Below are positions 15,381 through 26,832 of a stretch of 64,000 nt of DNA, in pieces. The notes beneath the pieces were generated by a model, which was given only the letters and a program-made list of their open reading frames with translations, did no database searches and was not told the DNA's origin. Origin of the DNA: Betaproteobacteria bacterium (GTDB lineage Bacteria > Pseudomonadota > Gammaproteobacteria > Burkholderiales > Casimicrobiaceae); contig BOKS01000008.1 in the NCBI GenBank assembly GCA_016861105.1, forward strand, positions 124,001 to 188,000, given 5' to 3'. The first letter of the stretch is position 1, and each line of letters starts with the position of its first letter. A program made the translations under genes and the position numbers.

Positions 15381-16754
15381 ATGACGACCACGCCTGCCCG
15401 ACCTTCGCGCCCGCGGGCCCTGCGCGGACTGCGCCTTCCCGCGGCGTCGCTCGGCCCGCTGTACGCGGTGCTGGCGATCGCGCCCGTCGCGCTGGCGGCG
15501 TTCGCAGCGACGGGGACGGGCGTGCCGCTGCTCGAGGTCGGCGCCGCCACCGGCCTGACGGCCGTGGCGCTGCTCGCACTGCAGTTCTTCTCGTCGGGGC
15601 GCTGGGCGCTGCTGTCGGCGCGCGCCGGCATCGACCGCACGATGCGCTTCCACCAGCTCGCGGCGTACTCGGTCGCGGCGGTGGTCCTGGCGCATCCGCT
15701 GGCCTACGTCGCGCCGTGGCAGGCTGCGTCGGTGGCAGAGGCGTGGCAGGGCTTTGCGTCGATGCTGGCGCTCCCGGCGTTGCGCTCGGGGGCGGTCGCC
15801 TGGGTCGTCGTGCTGGCCCTCGTGGTCGCGGGCGCGCTGCGCAATCGCCTCCCGATGCGCTACGAGCTGTGGCGGGGCCTCCACGCGGCCGGGGCCGCCG
15901 TCGCCATGGCGGCGGCGGCACACCACGCGCTGGCCGTGGGCTCGTACAGCGGGAACGCGGCGGTGGCCGGGATCCTCGTCGCGCTCGCGGCGCTGGCGCT
16001 GGCGTCGCTCGCCGTCGTCTACCTCGTCAAGCCGTGGTGGCTCCGGCGCCGGCCCTACCGGCTCACGGCCAACCGCACGCTCGGCCCCGGGGTGCAGGAG
16101 CTCGTGCTCGCGGCACGCGGCGCGCACGCCCTCGACTATCGTGCGGGCCAGTTCGCGTGGATCAGCTTCGGCGGCTTTCCCTGGCCGTGGCGCGACCACC
16201 CGTTCTCGTTCGCGTCGTGCCCGGCGTCCGATGCGGAGCTGCGCCTGCTCGTCAAGGCGCGCGGCGACTTCTCCGGGCGCGCGGGCGAGCTGGCGCTCGG
16301 AACGACCGCCTACGTCGACGGGCCGCACGGCAACTTCACGCTCGAGGGCCGGCAGGGCGACGCGATCGTGCTCGTCGCCGGCGGCATCGGCATCGCCCCG
16401 ATCCTCGGGCTGCTGCGCGAGCTCGCGCACGCGCGCGATCCGCGCCCCGTGTCGCTCGTGTACGGCGCGCGGCTGCCGAGCCTCGTCGTGTGCCGCGACG
16501 AGATCGAGGCGCTGAAGGAACGCCTCGACCTCGCGACGCGCTACTTCGCCGAGGAGGATGCCCCCGGCTGGAGCGGCGAGCGCGGCGCGATCCGTCTCGA
16601 CGAGCTCGCCGGCGCCCTGCGCGGCGCGCCGCCCGCGCGCAGCCTGTGCTTCGTCTGCGGACCGCCGTCGATGATGCAGGCGGTCGAGCGCCGGCTGCGC
16701 GCGCTGGGCGTGCCCGAGGCGCAGATCGTCGCGGAACGCTTCGACTACGACTGA
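15381..16754 (+). CDS. Ferric-reductase-like transmembrane flavocytochrome (NAD(P)H/FAD oxidoreductase)
   Basis: A 457-residue protein. Its N-terminal half has about six membrane helices of the ferric-reductase type, with candidate haem-ligating histidines in FHQLAAY, LAHPLAY, LHAAGAA and AAHHALAV. The C-terminal half is a ferredoxin-NADP-reductase-like module: FAD site RDHPFSFAS (about 272-280), pyridine-nucleotide sites VAGGIGIAPILGLLREL and CFVCGPPSMMQAV. It would carry electrons from NAD(P)H through FAD and haem across the membrane to iron or oxygen. It is read with a 27-residue peptide, then the P-type ATPase and Usp genes, so it belongs to the stress block. Confidence 0.85.
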   Translation: MTTTPARPSRPRALRGLRLPAASLGPLYAVLAIAPVALAAFAATGTGVPLLEVGAATGLTAVALLALQFFSSGRWALLSARAGIDRTMRFHQLAAYSVAAVVLAHPLAYVAPWQAASVAEAWQGFASMLALPALRSGAVAWVVVLALVVAGALRNRLPMRYELWRGLHAAGAAVAMAAAAHHALAVGSYSGNAAVAGILVALAALALASLAVVYLVKPWWLRRRPYRLTANRTLGPGVQELVLAARGAHALDYRAGQFAWISFGGFPWPWRDHPFSFASCPASDAELRLLVKARGDFSGRAGELALGTTAYVDGPHGNFTLEGRQGDAIVLVAGGIGIAPILGLLRELAHARDPRPVSLVYGARLPSLVVCRDEIEALKERLDLATRYFAEEDAPGWSGERGAIRLDELAGALRGAPPARSLCFVCGPPSMMQAVERRLRALGVPEAQIVAERFDYD

Positions 16755-16756
16755 CC

Positions 16757-16840
16757 ATGCCCGACCGGCGATTCCTGATCGTGTACTGGGCGATCCAGCT
16801 CGCGCTGCTGGCCGCCATGGTGGCGTTCGCGCTGCGCTGA
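16757..16840 (+). CDS. Putative 27-residue single-span membrane peptide
   Basis: It starts at ATG 16757, two bases after the flavocytochrome stop, and reads MPDRRFLIVYWAIQLALLAA onward to MVAFALR. A charged N-terminus is followed by one 20-residue hydrophobic helix, the usual look of small membrane subunits or regulators. The tight spacing to the upstream stop, and 30 bp to the ATPase start, support translation. No family is recognised, and a peptide this short could be chance. Confidence 0.4.
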   Translation: MPDRRFLIVYWAIQLALLAAMVAFALR

Positions 16841-16870
16841 AGCGCGCGGGCGGACGCGAGGGAGACCACG

Positions 16871-19606
<2,736 letters not shown>

Positions 19607-19631
19607 GGATCCGGGCGAAGAGGAGGAAGCG

Positions 19632-20519
19632 ATGCGAACCTGGCTGCTCGCGGTCGACGGGTCGCCAAACGGGGATCGGGCGGCGGATTACGCGGCGCGC
19701 TGGGCGCGACGCCTGCGCGTGGACGAGGTGGTCGTCTGCAACGTCCAGCCGCTCGGCAGCTACCGGGCCTACGCGCTGAACCGCGAGCAGATGCTGGCCG
19801 ACGCCGACGAGCGCGCCGCGCAGGCCGCGGCGCACGCGCGCATGCGGCTGCGCTTCGCCGGCATCCCGCACCGGCTCGTCACGGGGCTCGACGACCCCGC
19901 CGAGTCGATCGTCGCCGCCGCGCGGAGCGCGCACGCGGGCGAGATCGTCCTCGGCAGCCGCGGGCTCTCCACGCTCGGCCACCTCGCGCTCGGCTCGGTC
20001 GCCTACAAGGTCGTGCATCTCGCGGACGTGCCGGTCACGGTGGCCGGCGGCCCGCACCGCGAGCCCGCGCCGCCCGACGACAACGGGGATGGCGCGCACC
20101 GCATCCTCCTCGCGCTGGACGGGTCGGCGCACAGCGAGCGTGCCGCGCGCTACGTCGTGGCGCTGGCGGACGCCGGCGTCCCGATCGAGGCGACGCTGCT
20201 CAACGTGCAGCCCCCGCTGCTGGCGGGCGAGGTGAGCCGCCTGGTGTCGGCCGAGACGCTGGAGGCCTTGCATCGCGAGGCGGGCGAGGCGGCCCTCGCG
20301 CCTGCGCGCCGGCTGCTGGCCGGCCACGACGTGCGCGTCGAGGCGCGCGTCGCGTCGGGGGACGCCGGCGAGACGATCGCGCAGGTGGCCGACGACGCGG
20401 CGTGCACGCGCATCGTGATGGGGGCCCGCGGGCTGGGCAAGCTCGCGACGCTCGTGCTGGGCTCGGTCGCCTACAAGGTCGTCCAGCTCGCCACGCGCCC
20501 GGTGACGCTGGTGCGCTGA
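19632..20519 (+). CDS. Tandem universal stress protein (two UspA domains)
   Basis: A 295-residue protein with two Usp domains: residues 1-145 (LLAVDGSPNGDRA, GSRGLSTLGHLALGS) and about 155-295 (ILLALDGSAHSERA, GARGLGKLATLVLGS). Both keep the G-x2-G-x9-G-S ATP-binding pattern. ATG 19632 sits behind AGGAGGAAG, 25 bp after the ATPase stop, so the two are probably one operon. Tandem Usp proteins commonly accompany cation ATPases in oxygen-limitation regulons of proteobacteria. Confidence 0.9.
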   Translation: MRTWLLAVDGSPNGDRAADYAARWARRLRVDEVVVCNVQPLGSYRAYALNREQMLADADERAAQAAAHARMRLRFAGIPHRLVTGLDDPAESIVAAARSAHAGEIVLGSRGLSTLGHLALGSVAYKVVHLADVPVTVAGGPHREPAPPDDNGDGAHRILLALDGSAHSERAARYVVALADAGVPIEATLLNVQPPLLAGEVSRLVSAETLEALHREAGEAALAPARRLLAGHDVRVEARVASGDAGETIAQVADDAACTRIVMGARGLGKLATLVLGSVAYKVVQLATRPVTLVR

Positions 20520-20715
20520 CGGGCCGCGCTGCACTGCAACACGAACGGCGCGGGAGCGCCGGCGTCCCCGCGTTTGCGCGCTCGCCGGCGAACGCCGCCG
20601 CGCTGTGCCGGGTCGAACGGCCAGGACAGCCCGCCAGCCCCGCGGCATTCGGTCGCGACGGGGCATCGCACGGTCCGGCGCCTGCCGCGGCGGCCGTGCC
20701 CATCGAGGAGGGATC

Positions 20716-20988
20716 ATGAGCGCACGCTGGGCCATCGTTCCGATCGTCGGCATCCTCTGCACCGGTGCGGCGCTCGCCGATCCGCGCGAGGAGTACGCCC
20801 AACGCAACGCGGAGCGCCTCGACGGGCTGTTCCGCATGGCGGACGCCAACGGCGACGGCGTCGTCACGCGCGCCGAAGCGACCGGCGTGATCGAGCTGCA
20901 GGCGCGCTTCAACGAGATCGACGCCGGTCGCGACGGATCGATCACGCGCGAGGAGCTGCAGCGCTTCGTCGACGCGACGTTCCGCTGA
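20716..20988 (+). CDS. Small exported EF-hand protein
   Basis: A 90-residue protein with a signal peptide (IVPIVGILCTGAALA, cleaved near residue 21) and two EF-hand loops. The first, D43-A-N-G-D-G-V-V-T-R-A-E54, is fully canonical. The second, D69-A-G-R-D-G-S-I-T-R-E-E80, is nearly so. It should bind calcium in the periplasm. ATG 20716 follows GAGGAGGG. It lies between the tandem Usp gene and a DUF2934 gene in the stress block; the direct partner is unknown. Confidence 0.85.
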   Translation: MSARWAIVPIVGILCTGAALADPREEYAQRNAERLDGLFRMADANGDGVVTRAEATGVIELQARFNEIDAGRDGSITREELQRFVDATFR

Positions 20989-21011
20989 CCGGAAGAGTGC
21001 GCCGGCGCGCC

Positions 21012-21025
21012 TTGACGTACGTCAA
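21012..21025. promoter_or_regulatory. FNR/Anr/FixK-type box upstream of DUF2934 gene
   Basis: TTGACGTACGTCAA is a perfect palindrome (CTTGAC...GTCAAG over 16 bp) with half sites TTGAC and GTCAA. It is 24 bp after the EF-hand stop and 210 bp before the DUF2934 start. A GATACA at 21055-21060 could serve as a -10. Confidence 0.6.
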
Positions 21026-21235
21026 GCCGGCGCGGCGGGAACGCGAGCCTGTCGGATACAAGCGCGGTCGTCGCGGTCCAATATCCGGAGTGGGGGCGGA
21101 TGCGGGCACAAACCCGGCCGCCACCGCGCAACGAGTGCAGGCGGCGGCTGCCTGCGCTCCGGGGCCGGGACGGTGGCGCCGGGGCGGCGGTGAAACCGGT
21201 GCCGCACTGCCCCAGCGCCCGACCAGGAGGACACC

Positions 21236-21562
21236 ATGACCCGCAAGTCGTCCGCCGCACCCCGCGCCCGTGCACGGCGGGCCGTGCCCGCGCCCGAGCA
21301 GGCGCCGCGCAGCATCCCGATCCTCGCCGAGGAGCCCGAGGAGGAGCGCATGGCCGAGCAGCCGTTCGAGGAGGGGGCCGCCGACGCGGTCGATCCGGAC
21401 CTGCGCCACCGCATGATCAGCGAGGTCGCGTTCGGGATGTACGCGCAGCGCGGCTTCGCCGACGGCTTCGACGTCGACGACTGGCTCGCCGCCGAGACGC
21501 ACGTGGATCACCTGCTGCTGGCGCGCGCCGAGCGCGAGACGGGCAGCGCCGCGAGCGCGTGA
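21236..21562 (+). CDS. DUF2934 domain protein
   Basis: A 108-residue soluble protein. A low-complexity Arg/Ala/Pro/Glu N-terminal half precedes a DUF2934 motif at about 57-95: RHRMISEVAFGMYAQRGFAD followed by DVDDWLAAE. ATG 21236 has AGGAGGA 5 bases upstream. DUF2934 has no assigned function; it is common in stress and storage-metabolism neighbourhoods. It is convergent with the MalQ-TreY fusion gene, 16 bp apart. Confidence 0.8.
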   Translation: MTRKSSAAPRARARRAVPAPEQAPRSIPILAEEPEEERMAEQPFEEGAADAVDPDLRHRMISEVAFGMYAQRGFADGFDVDDWLAAETHVDHLLLARAERETGSAASA

Positions 21563-21578
21563 ACGCGCGCGGCGCTCC

Positions 21579-24500
21579 TCAGCCGCCGGTCTTCGCGTAG
21601 AGGAGCGCGCCGGGGAACGACGCGAGGACGGCCGCCAGCGGCAGGCGGCCGGCGGCGACGGCGACCGACTCGCCGGTGATCGCGTTCGCGAGCACGGTGC
21701 CGTCGGGGAGGAAGCCGGCGTCGAGCGTGTCCTCGCCCCAGGCGCGGTCGCCGAGCGGCAGTGCGCCGGCGTCGAGCCCCAGCGACGCCATGAGCCGGCA
21801 AGCCACGACGATCATCGCTTCGCCGGCGTGCCGGCGGGCGAACGCGAGCACGTGGCGCGCGCGTCCGCCGGAGGCTGCCAGCGGCAGGTAGTCGCCTTCC
21901 GCCACGAGCGCCGGGTGGCGGTTGCGGAACGCGAGCGAGCGCACGGTGAGCCACAGCTTCGGGTCGCTGGCCTCCGGGCCGTCGAACAGCGCGCGCACGG
22001 CGCCGGCGAGCGGCGCCTCGCCGCCGTCGAGCCGCTGCAGCCGCGCGAGCGCCGCCGCGCGCGCCGCGAAGTCCACGCTGCGGCGGTTGTCCGGGTCGAC
22101 GAGGCTGAAGTCGAGCAGCTCGTTGCCCTGGTAGATGTCGGGAATCCCCGGCACGGTGAACTTGAGCAGCGCCATCGACAGGCTGTTGAGGCGGCCGAAC
22201 CACGCGTACGGACGGACTTCGCGGCGCAGGTCGTCGAGGAAGCGGTTGTCGGGGCGCGGCGCCAGCAGCGCCGACACGAAGGCGCGCAGCGCCTCCTCGT
22301 AGCCGGCGTCGGCGTCCACCCAACTCGTCCGCAGCTTGGCCTCGCGCGCGGCCTTGACCATGTAGTCGGCGATGCGCTCCGCGTAGCCGTCCAGCGCCGT
22401 CACGCCGGCGGCCTCCGGGAAGCTGCCGACCAGCGTCTGGTAGAGCAGGTACTCGTCGTTCGCCGACGGGGCCGCGGCGCCGTCGACCTCGCGCTTGCGC
22501 GAGCGGTTGAGCCGGCTCCAGCGGCGCACCGCGAGCCGCCACTGCGCCGGCCGCTCGGAGATCACGTCGATGCGCGCGCGCACGTCCTCCGAGCGCTTGT
22601 TGTCGTGCGTGGACGTGCACAGCAGCGTCGACGGCCAGGCGCAGAACCGCTCGCGGACCGTGCGGTGGAACGCGCGGCGCGTGGACCCGAAGGTGCCCGG
22701 CTCGCTGCCGACGTCGTTCAGCGAGACGAGCCGCGTGTGCCGGTAGAACGCCGTGTCCTCGATGCCCTTGGCCGCCACGGGCGGCGTGAGCTGCTGGAAC
22801 GACGTCGCGAACGCGAGCCGCGCGGCGGCGTCCGGCGCGCCCGCGGGGATCTGCGCGAGGAGCAGCGTGCGCACGAAGTCGAACACGCTCGCGTCGGCGA
22901 TGCGGCTCCTGCGCCGGGCGCGCGAGACCGCCCAGTCGACGTAGCGCCGGTCGCGCGGCGCGGCACCGTGCGGGCCGACGTAGGTGCGGTACACCGGGAA
23001 GCAGGCGATCGTCTCCTCCAGCGCGCGCCGCAGGATGCTGAACGTGAAGTCGCGGGTGCGCCGGTCGGCGCGCGCGATGGCCAGCGCGCGGCCGGCGAGC
23101 GTCGTGAGGCCGGCCGCCAGCGCGCCGCCGAGGACCATGCGCTTGCCCTCGTAGGCCGCCTGCTCGAAGTCCACGGCGTCGGGGCCGACGAACGCGCGCC
23201 ACGCGCGCTCGACGCGCGCGCGCGCCGTCGGGTCGACCAGCACCGCGTTCACGGCGTTGGCGAACGGGTACCCGGTGTCGCCGTGCACCCGCCAGTCGCC
23301 CGGCAGCGTCTCGTGCTGCGCGCAGATCTTCTCGAGCACCACGAACAGTCCCGCCGGGCCCGACGCCGGCGCGGCGCGCTGCGCGACGTGGTGCCGGTAG
23401 CGCTCCTGCAGGCGCGCGACGTAGCGCGCCGGATCGGCCAGCCCGTCGGGGTGATCGATCCGCAGGCCGCCGATGCGGCCGTCCGCGGCGAGCCCGAGCA
23501 GGAAGTCGTGCGCCGCGTCGAACACGTCGTCGCGCTCCATCCGCAGTCCGGCGAGCTCGTTGATGTCGAAGAAGCGGCGGTAGTTGATCTCGTCGCCGGC
23601 CACGCGCCACGACGCGAGGCGCCACGCCTGCGCCTCGAGCAGCTCGTGCAGCGCGTCGAAGCTCGCCGGCACCCCCGGCGTGCCGTTGAGCGCGGCGACC
23701 GCGGCGTCGATCGCGGCGCGGACCTCGGGCGCGTCGGCGGCCGCCTGCGCGAGGCGCGCGGCGAGCGCCGCCGCGGATGCGCGCCGCTCGCGGCAGCGCT
23801 CGGGCGTCGCGTCGCGCGAGGGCAGGGCGCGCAACGCGTCGGCGATCGCGCGCAGCTCGTCGCCGGTCCTCGGCGCTCGCTCCGCGGCGGCATCGAGCAC
23901 CACCGGATGCAGCGCCGGATCGACGGGGAGGCGGTGGTCGAAGTAGCGGACGACGATGGCCCCGGTGTCCGGCTCGAAGACGAGCCGCAGCTCGCCACGC
24001 TCCAGCACCTCGCCGTACGGGCCGCCGAGCACCGGCAGCAGGACCTTGCCGCGCATGGTCGCGTCCGGAGGGGTCCAGTCGATGTCGAAGAACTCCGCGT
24101 GCTCGGCCGCCGGTCCGTGCTCGAGCACCTCCATCCACCACGCGTTGTCCTCGCCCATGATCGCCATGTGGTTGGGAACGACGTCGCAGACATGGCTCAT
24201 GCCGTGGTGCGCGAGCGCGTCGACGAAGCGCGCGAAGTCCTCGTCCGTGCCGATCTCCGGGTTGAACGCGCGGTGGTCGACCACGTCGTAGCCGTGGCGG
24301 CTGCCGGGCCGCGCCCGCAGGTACGGCGAGCAGTACAGGTGGCTGATCCCCAGCGCGGCGAAGTAGGGGACGAGGTGCGTCGCGTCCGCGAAGCCGAAGT
24401 CCCTGTGCAGCTGCAGCCGGTACGTCGAGCGCGGGATGGCTGCCAGCGGCAGCGGCACGTTGCGCCGCGCGGCCTTGCGCGGGGCCGGGGAGGCGCGCGG

Positions 24501-26711
24501 TGCCGGCGGCAGCGCGGGCAGCGCGCGGCGCGGGCGCTCGTCGCGCAGCGCGGCGGCGAGGGCCACGACGTGCGGGTCCTGCGGCAGCGACTCGACGGCC
24601 AGCGGCAGCTTGCGCCGCCAGTTGGGGTAGGCGTCCGTGGTGCCCGGCAGGTTCGCCTGGTCGGCCGCGCCGCAGACGTCGTCCCACTGCACGACCACCA
24701 GCGCGCAGGGCGAGCGCGCGAGGAAGCGCTGCGCGGCGAGCCCGACCGCCGTGGCCGATGCCGGCTGCGCCGGGTCGCGCGGCGCGTCCGGCGGCAGGAC
24801 GCCGGCGGCGTCGAGCGCCGCCGCGAGCCGGCGTCGCTCGTCGGCGCGCCCGTGCAGCGCCTCGTCCACGGCGACGTGCGGGCCGAGCATGCCGTGCGCG
24901 GCGCGCAGGCGCAGGTCGTCGCCCTGCCACCAGCCGCGCAGCGTCGGCAGGTCGTGCGTGCTGAAGGTCGCGAGCGCCTGCTCCGGGTACGCCTGCGGAG
25001 GACGGAAGTCGCCGGCGGCGTCGCGCTCGAAGAGGAGCACGCGGTACGAGAGCACGTCGTTCGCGGCGAGCGCCTCGCGCACCTCGTCGGGCACCGTGCC
25101 CAGGTCCTCGCCGATGACCGCGCAGCGATGCCGGTGGCTCTCCAGCGCGAGCAGGCCGAGCAGCGCGTCGAACGGGTAGTACACGTACGTGCCCTGCGCG
25201 GGACGGCCGCCGGGCGGCACCCAGAAGAGGCGCCGCAGGCCCATCACGTGGTCGATCCGCAGCGCGCCCGCATCGCGCATCGTCGCGCGCAGCGTCGCGA
25301 CGAACGGCGCATAGCCGGCCGCCACGAGCCGCGCGGGCACCATCGGCGGCAGGCCCCAGTCCTGCCCGTCGACCGCGAAGGCGTCCGGCGGCGCGCCCAC
25401 GCTGGCCGCGCCGGCGTACAGGTCCTGCTGCGCCCACGCTTCGGCGCCGCCGCGGTCGACCGAGACCGCGAGGTCGGTGTACAGGCCCACGGTCATGCCC
25501 GCGCGCCGGCCGCGCTCCGCCGCCGCGGCGCGCTGCAGGCCCGCCTGCCACTGCAGCCACGCGAAGTAGTCGACCCGCTCGGCGTGCTCGTCGGCGAAGC
25601 GCTGCACGGCCTCGCCCGCCGGATCGTGGAACGCCTGCGGCCACGCGGGCCAGCCCCAGACCTCCGCGCGGTCGCGATGGAAGTGTTCCTGCAGCGCCTC
25701 GAAGCGCGCGTGCCGGCGCAGCGGCTCGCCGCCCGCGGCCTTGAACGCCTCGAACTGCGCCCAGCGCTGGCGGGCGCGTGCAGAACGCGCACGGCGCGCG
25801 TCGGCGTACACCAGCCGGAGCACGCGGTGCTTCGCCGCGGCGACGCCCGGATAGTCGACGAGGGGCGAGGCCCGCAACGCGGCGAGTTCCGCGCGGAAGT
25901 CCTCCGAGGCGACGAGCGCGCGCGCCTGGGCGCTCGCGGCGAATTCCGGGAGCGCCTCGACGTCGAGGTAGAGCGGGTTCAGGAACAGGCGGCTCGACGG
26001 ACTGTACGGGCTCGCACGCGCCGGGTCGTGCGGGAACAGGGCGTGCAGCGGGTTCACGCCGATCAGGTCGGCGCCCGCCTTGCCCCACTGGGCCATCGCC
26101 TGCGCGAGGTCGCCGAAGTCGCCGGCGCCCCAGTTGTCGCGCGAGCGCAGCGCGTACAACTGGACGGCCACGCCCCACGCCCGGCCCCCGTCGCGCAACG
26201 CGGGCGGCCGGTAGCATCCCGGCGGCGCCACGGCGAGCGTCCCTTCGGCCACGGCATCGTCGTCGGCCAGCAGCGCGATGCGGTGGTAGCCGGGCGCGAG
26301 GTCGGCGTCGAGCGGGATCGTCAGCTCGACGCACGCGCCGTCGTCGCCGCCGCGCGCGCCCGCGACGATGCGGGTGCCGTCGACCGCGTGGTGCGCGACG
26401 TCGCCCGACTCGTCGACGACGCGCCAGGCGAGCGGCGCGGTCGCCGTCGCCGTCGCGACCCGCACGCACAGCGACCAGGGGCGGGCGTGGCTGCGCAGCA
26501 CCGTGAGCGGCTCGAGCGGCAGCCGCCAGCGGGCCGCCTCGGCGTCGCGCAGCGACGCCTCCACGGCGTGGTCGTCCTCTGCCGCGACGTGCATCGCCGC
26601 GAGCAGCGCGCGCAGCACCGGCGCCTCGACGCGGTGGAGCGTCCCCCAGATGTCGTGGTACTCGAGCGCGATGCCGTGGGCCGCGGCGAGGCGCTGCAGC
26701 GAAGGGTTCAC
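21579..26711 (-). CDS. malQ-treY: Fusion of 4-alpha-glucanotransferase and maltooligosyl trehalose synthase
   Basis: A 1710-residue bifunctional enzyme. Residues 1 to about 730 are a GH77 amylomaltase with its N-terminal beta domain (RDNWGAGDFGDL, LRIDHVMGLRRLFWVPPGG, IGEDLGTVPDEV, FSTHDLPTLRGWW). From about 755 begins TreY of GH13 (STYRLQLHRDFGF, SHLYCSPYLRARPGS, DVVPNHMA, GLRIDHPDGLADP, VVLEKICA). MalQ disproportionates short maltodextrins. TreY turns the reducing end of a glucan into a trehalosyl unit. GTG 26711 (VNPSLQRLAAAHGI) fits the MalQ N-terminus, and no better start is seen. It is the last gene of the glucan cluster, 121 bp after treZ. The two-enzyme fusion lets rebuilt chains pass straight to TreY. 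Confidence 0.9.
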   Translation of the reverse strand: MNPSLQRLAAAHGIALEYHDIWGTLHRVEAPVLRALLAAMHVAAEDDHAVEASLRDAEAARWRLPLEPLTVLRSHARPWSLCVRVATATATAPLAWRVVDESGDVAHHAVDGTRIVAGARGGDDGACVELTIPLDADLAPGYHRIALLADDDAVAEGTLAVAPPGCYRPPALRDGGRAWGVAVQLYALRSRDNWGAGDFGDLAQAMAQWGKAGADLIGVNPLHALFPHDPARASPYSPSSRLFLNPLYLDVEALPEFAASAQARALVASEDFRAELAALRASPLVDYPGVAAAKHRVLRLVYADARRARSARARQRWAQFEAFKAAGGEPLRRHARFEALQEHFHRDRAEVWGWPAWPQAFHDPAGEAVQRFADEHAERVDYFAWLQWQAGLQRAAAAERGRRAGMTVGLYTDLAVSVDRGGAEAWAQQDLYAGAASVGAPPDAFAVDGQDWGLPPMVPARLVAAGYAPFVATLRATMRDAGALRIDHVMGLRRLFWVPPGGRPAQGTYVYYPFDALLGLLALESHRHRCAVIGEDLGTVPDEVREALAANDVLSYRVLLFERDAAGDFRPPQAYPEQALATFSTHDLPTLRGWWQGDDLRLRAAHGMLGPHVAVDEALHGRADERRRLAAALDAAGVLPPDAPRDPAQPASATAVGLAAQRFLARSPCALVVVQWDDVCGAADQANLPGTTDAYPNWRRKLPLAVESLPQDPHVVALAAALRDERPRRALPALPPAPRASPAPRKAARRNVPLPLAAIPRSTYRLQLHRDFGFADATHLVPYFAALGISHLYCSPYLRARPGSRHGYDVVDHRAFNPEIGTDEDFARFVDALAHHGMSHVCDVVPNHMAIMGEDNAWWMEVLEHGPAAEHAEFFDIDWTPPDATMRGKVLLPVLGGPYGEVLERGELRLVFEPDTGAIVVRYFDHRLPVDPALHPVVLDAAAERAPRTGDELRAIADALRALPSRDATPERCRERRASAAALAARLAQAAADAPEVRAAIDAAVAALNGTPGVPASFDALHELLEAQAWRLASWRVAGDEINYRRFFDINELAGLRMERDDVFDAAHDFLLGLAADGRIGGLRIDHPDGLADPARYVARLQERYRHHVAQRAAPASGPAGLFVVLEKICAQHETLPGDWRVHGDTGYPFANAVNAVLVDPTARARVERAWRAFVGPDAVDFEQAAYEGKRMVLGGALAAGLTTLAGRALAIARADRRTRDFTFSILRRALEETIACFPVYRTYVGPHGAAPRDRRYVDWAVSRARRRSRIADASVFDFVRTLLLAQIPAGAPDAAARLAFATSFQQLTPPVAAKGIEDTAFYRHTRLVSLNDVGSEPGTFGSTRRAFHRTVRERFCAWPSTLLCTSTHDNKRSEDVRARIDVISERPAQWRLAVRRWSRLNRSRKREVDGAAAPSANDEYLLYQTLVGSFPEAAGVTALDGYAERIADYMVKAAREAKLRTSWVDADAGYEEALRAFVSALLAPRPDNRFLDDLRREVRPYAWFGRLNSLSMALLKFTVPGIPDIYQGNELLDFSLVDPDNRRSVDFAARAAALARLQRLDGGEAPLAGAVRALFDGPEASDPKLWLTVRSLAFRNRHPALVAEGDYLPLAASGGRARHVLAFARRHAGEAMIVVACRLMASLGLDAGALPLGDRAWGEDTLDAGFLPDGTVLANAITGESVAVAAGRLPLAAVLASFPGALLYAKTGG

Positions 26712-26832
26712 CGGACGCCCCGCGCCGCGCGGTTCCGGACGCGTTCGCGCCCGCGACGGCGCCTGGCGTTCTTCACGGGGCTTCGCTGTGAGCTGCGCGC
26801 TTCGAAACGCCCCCGCCGTCGGCGCCCGGGGC

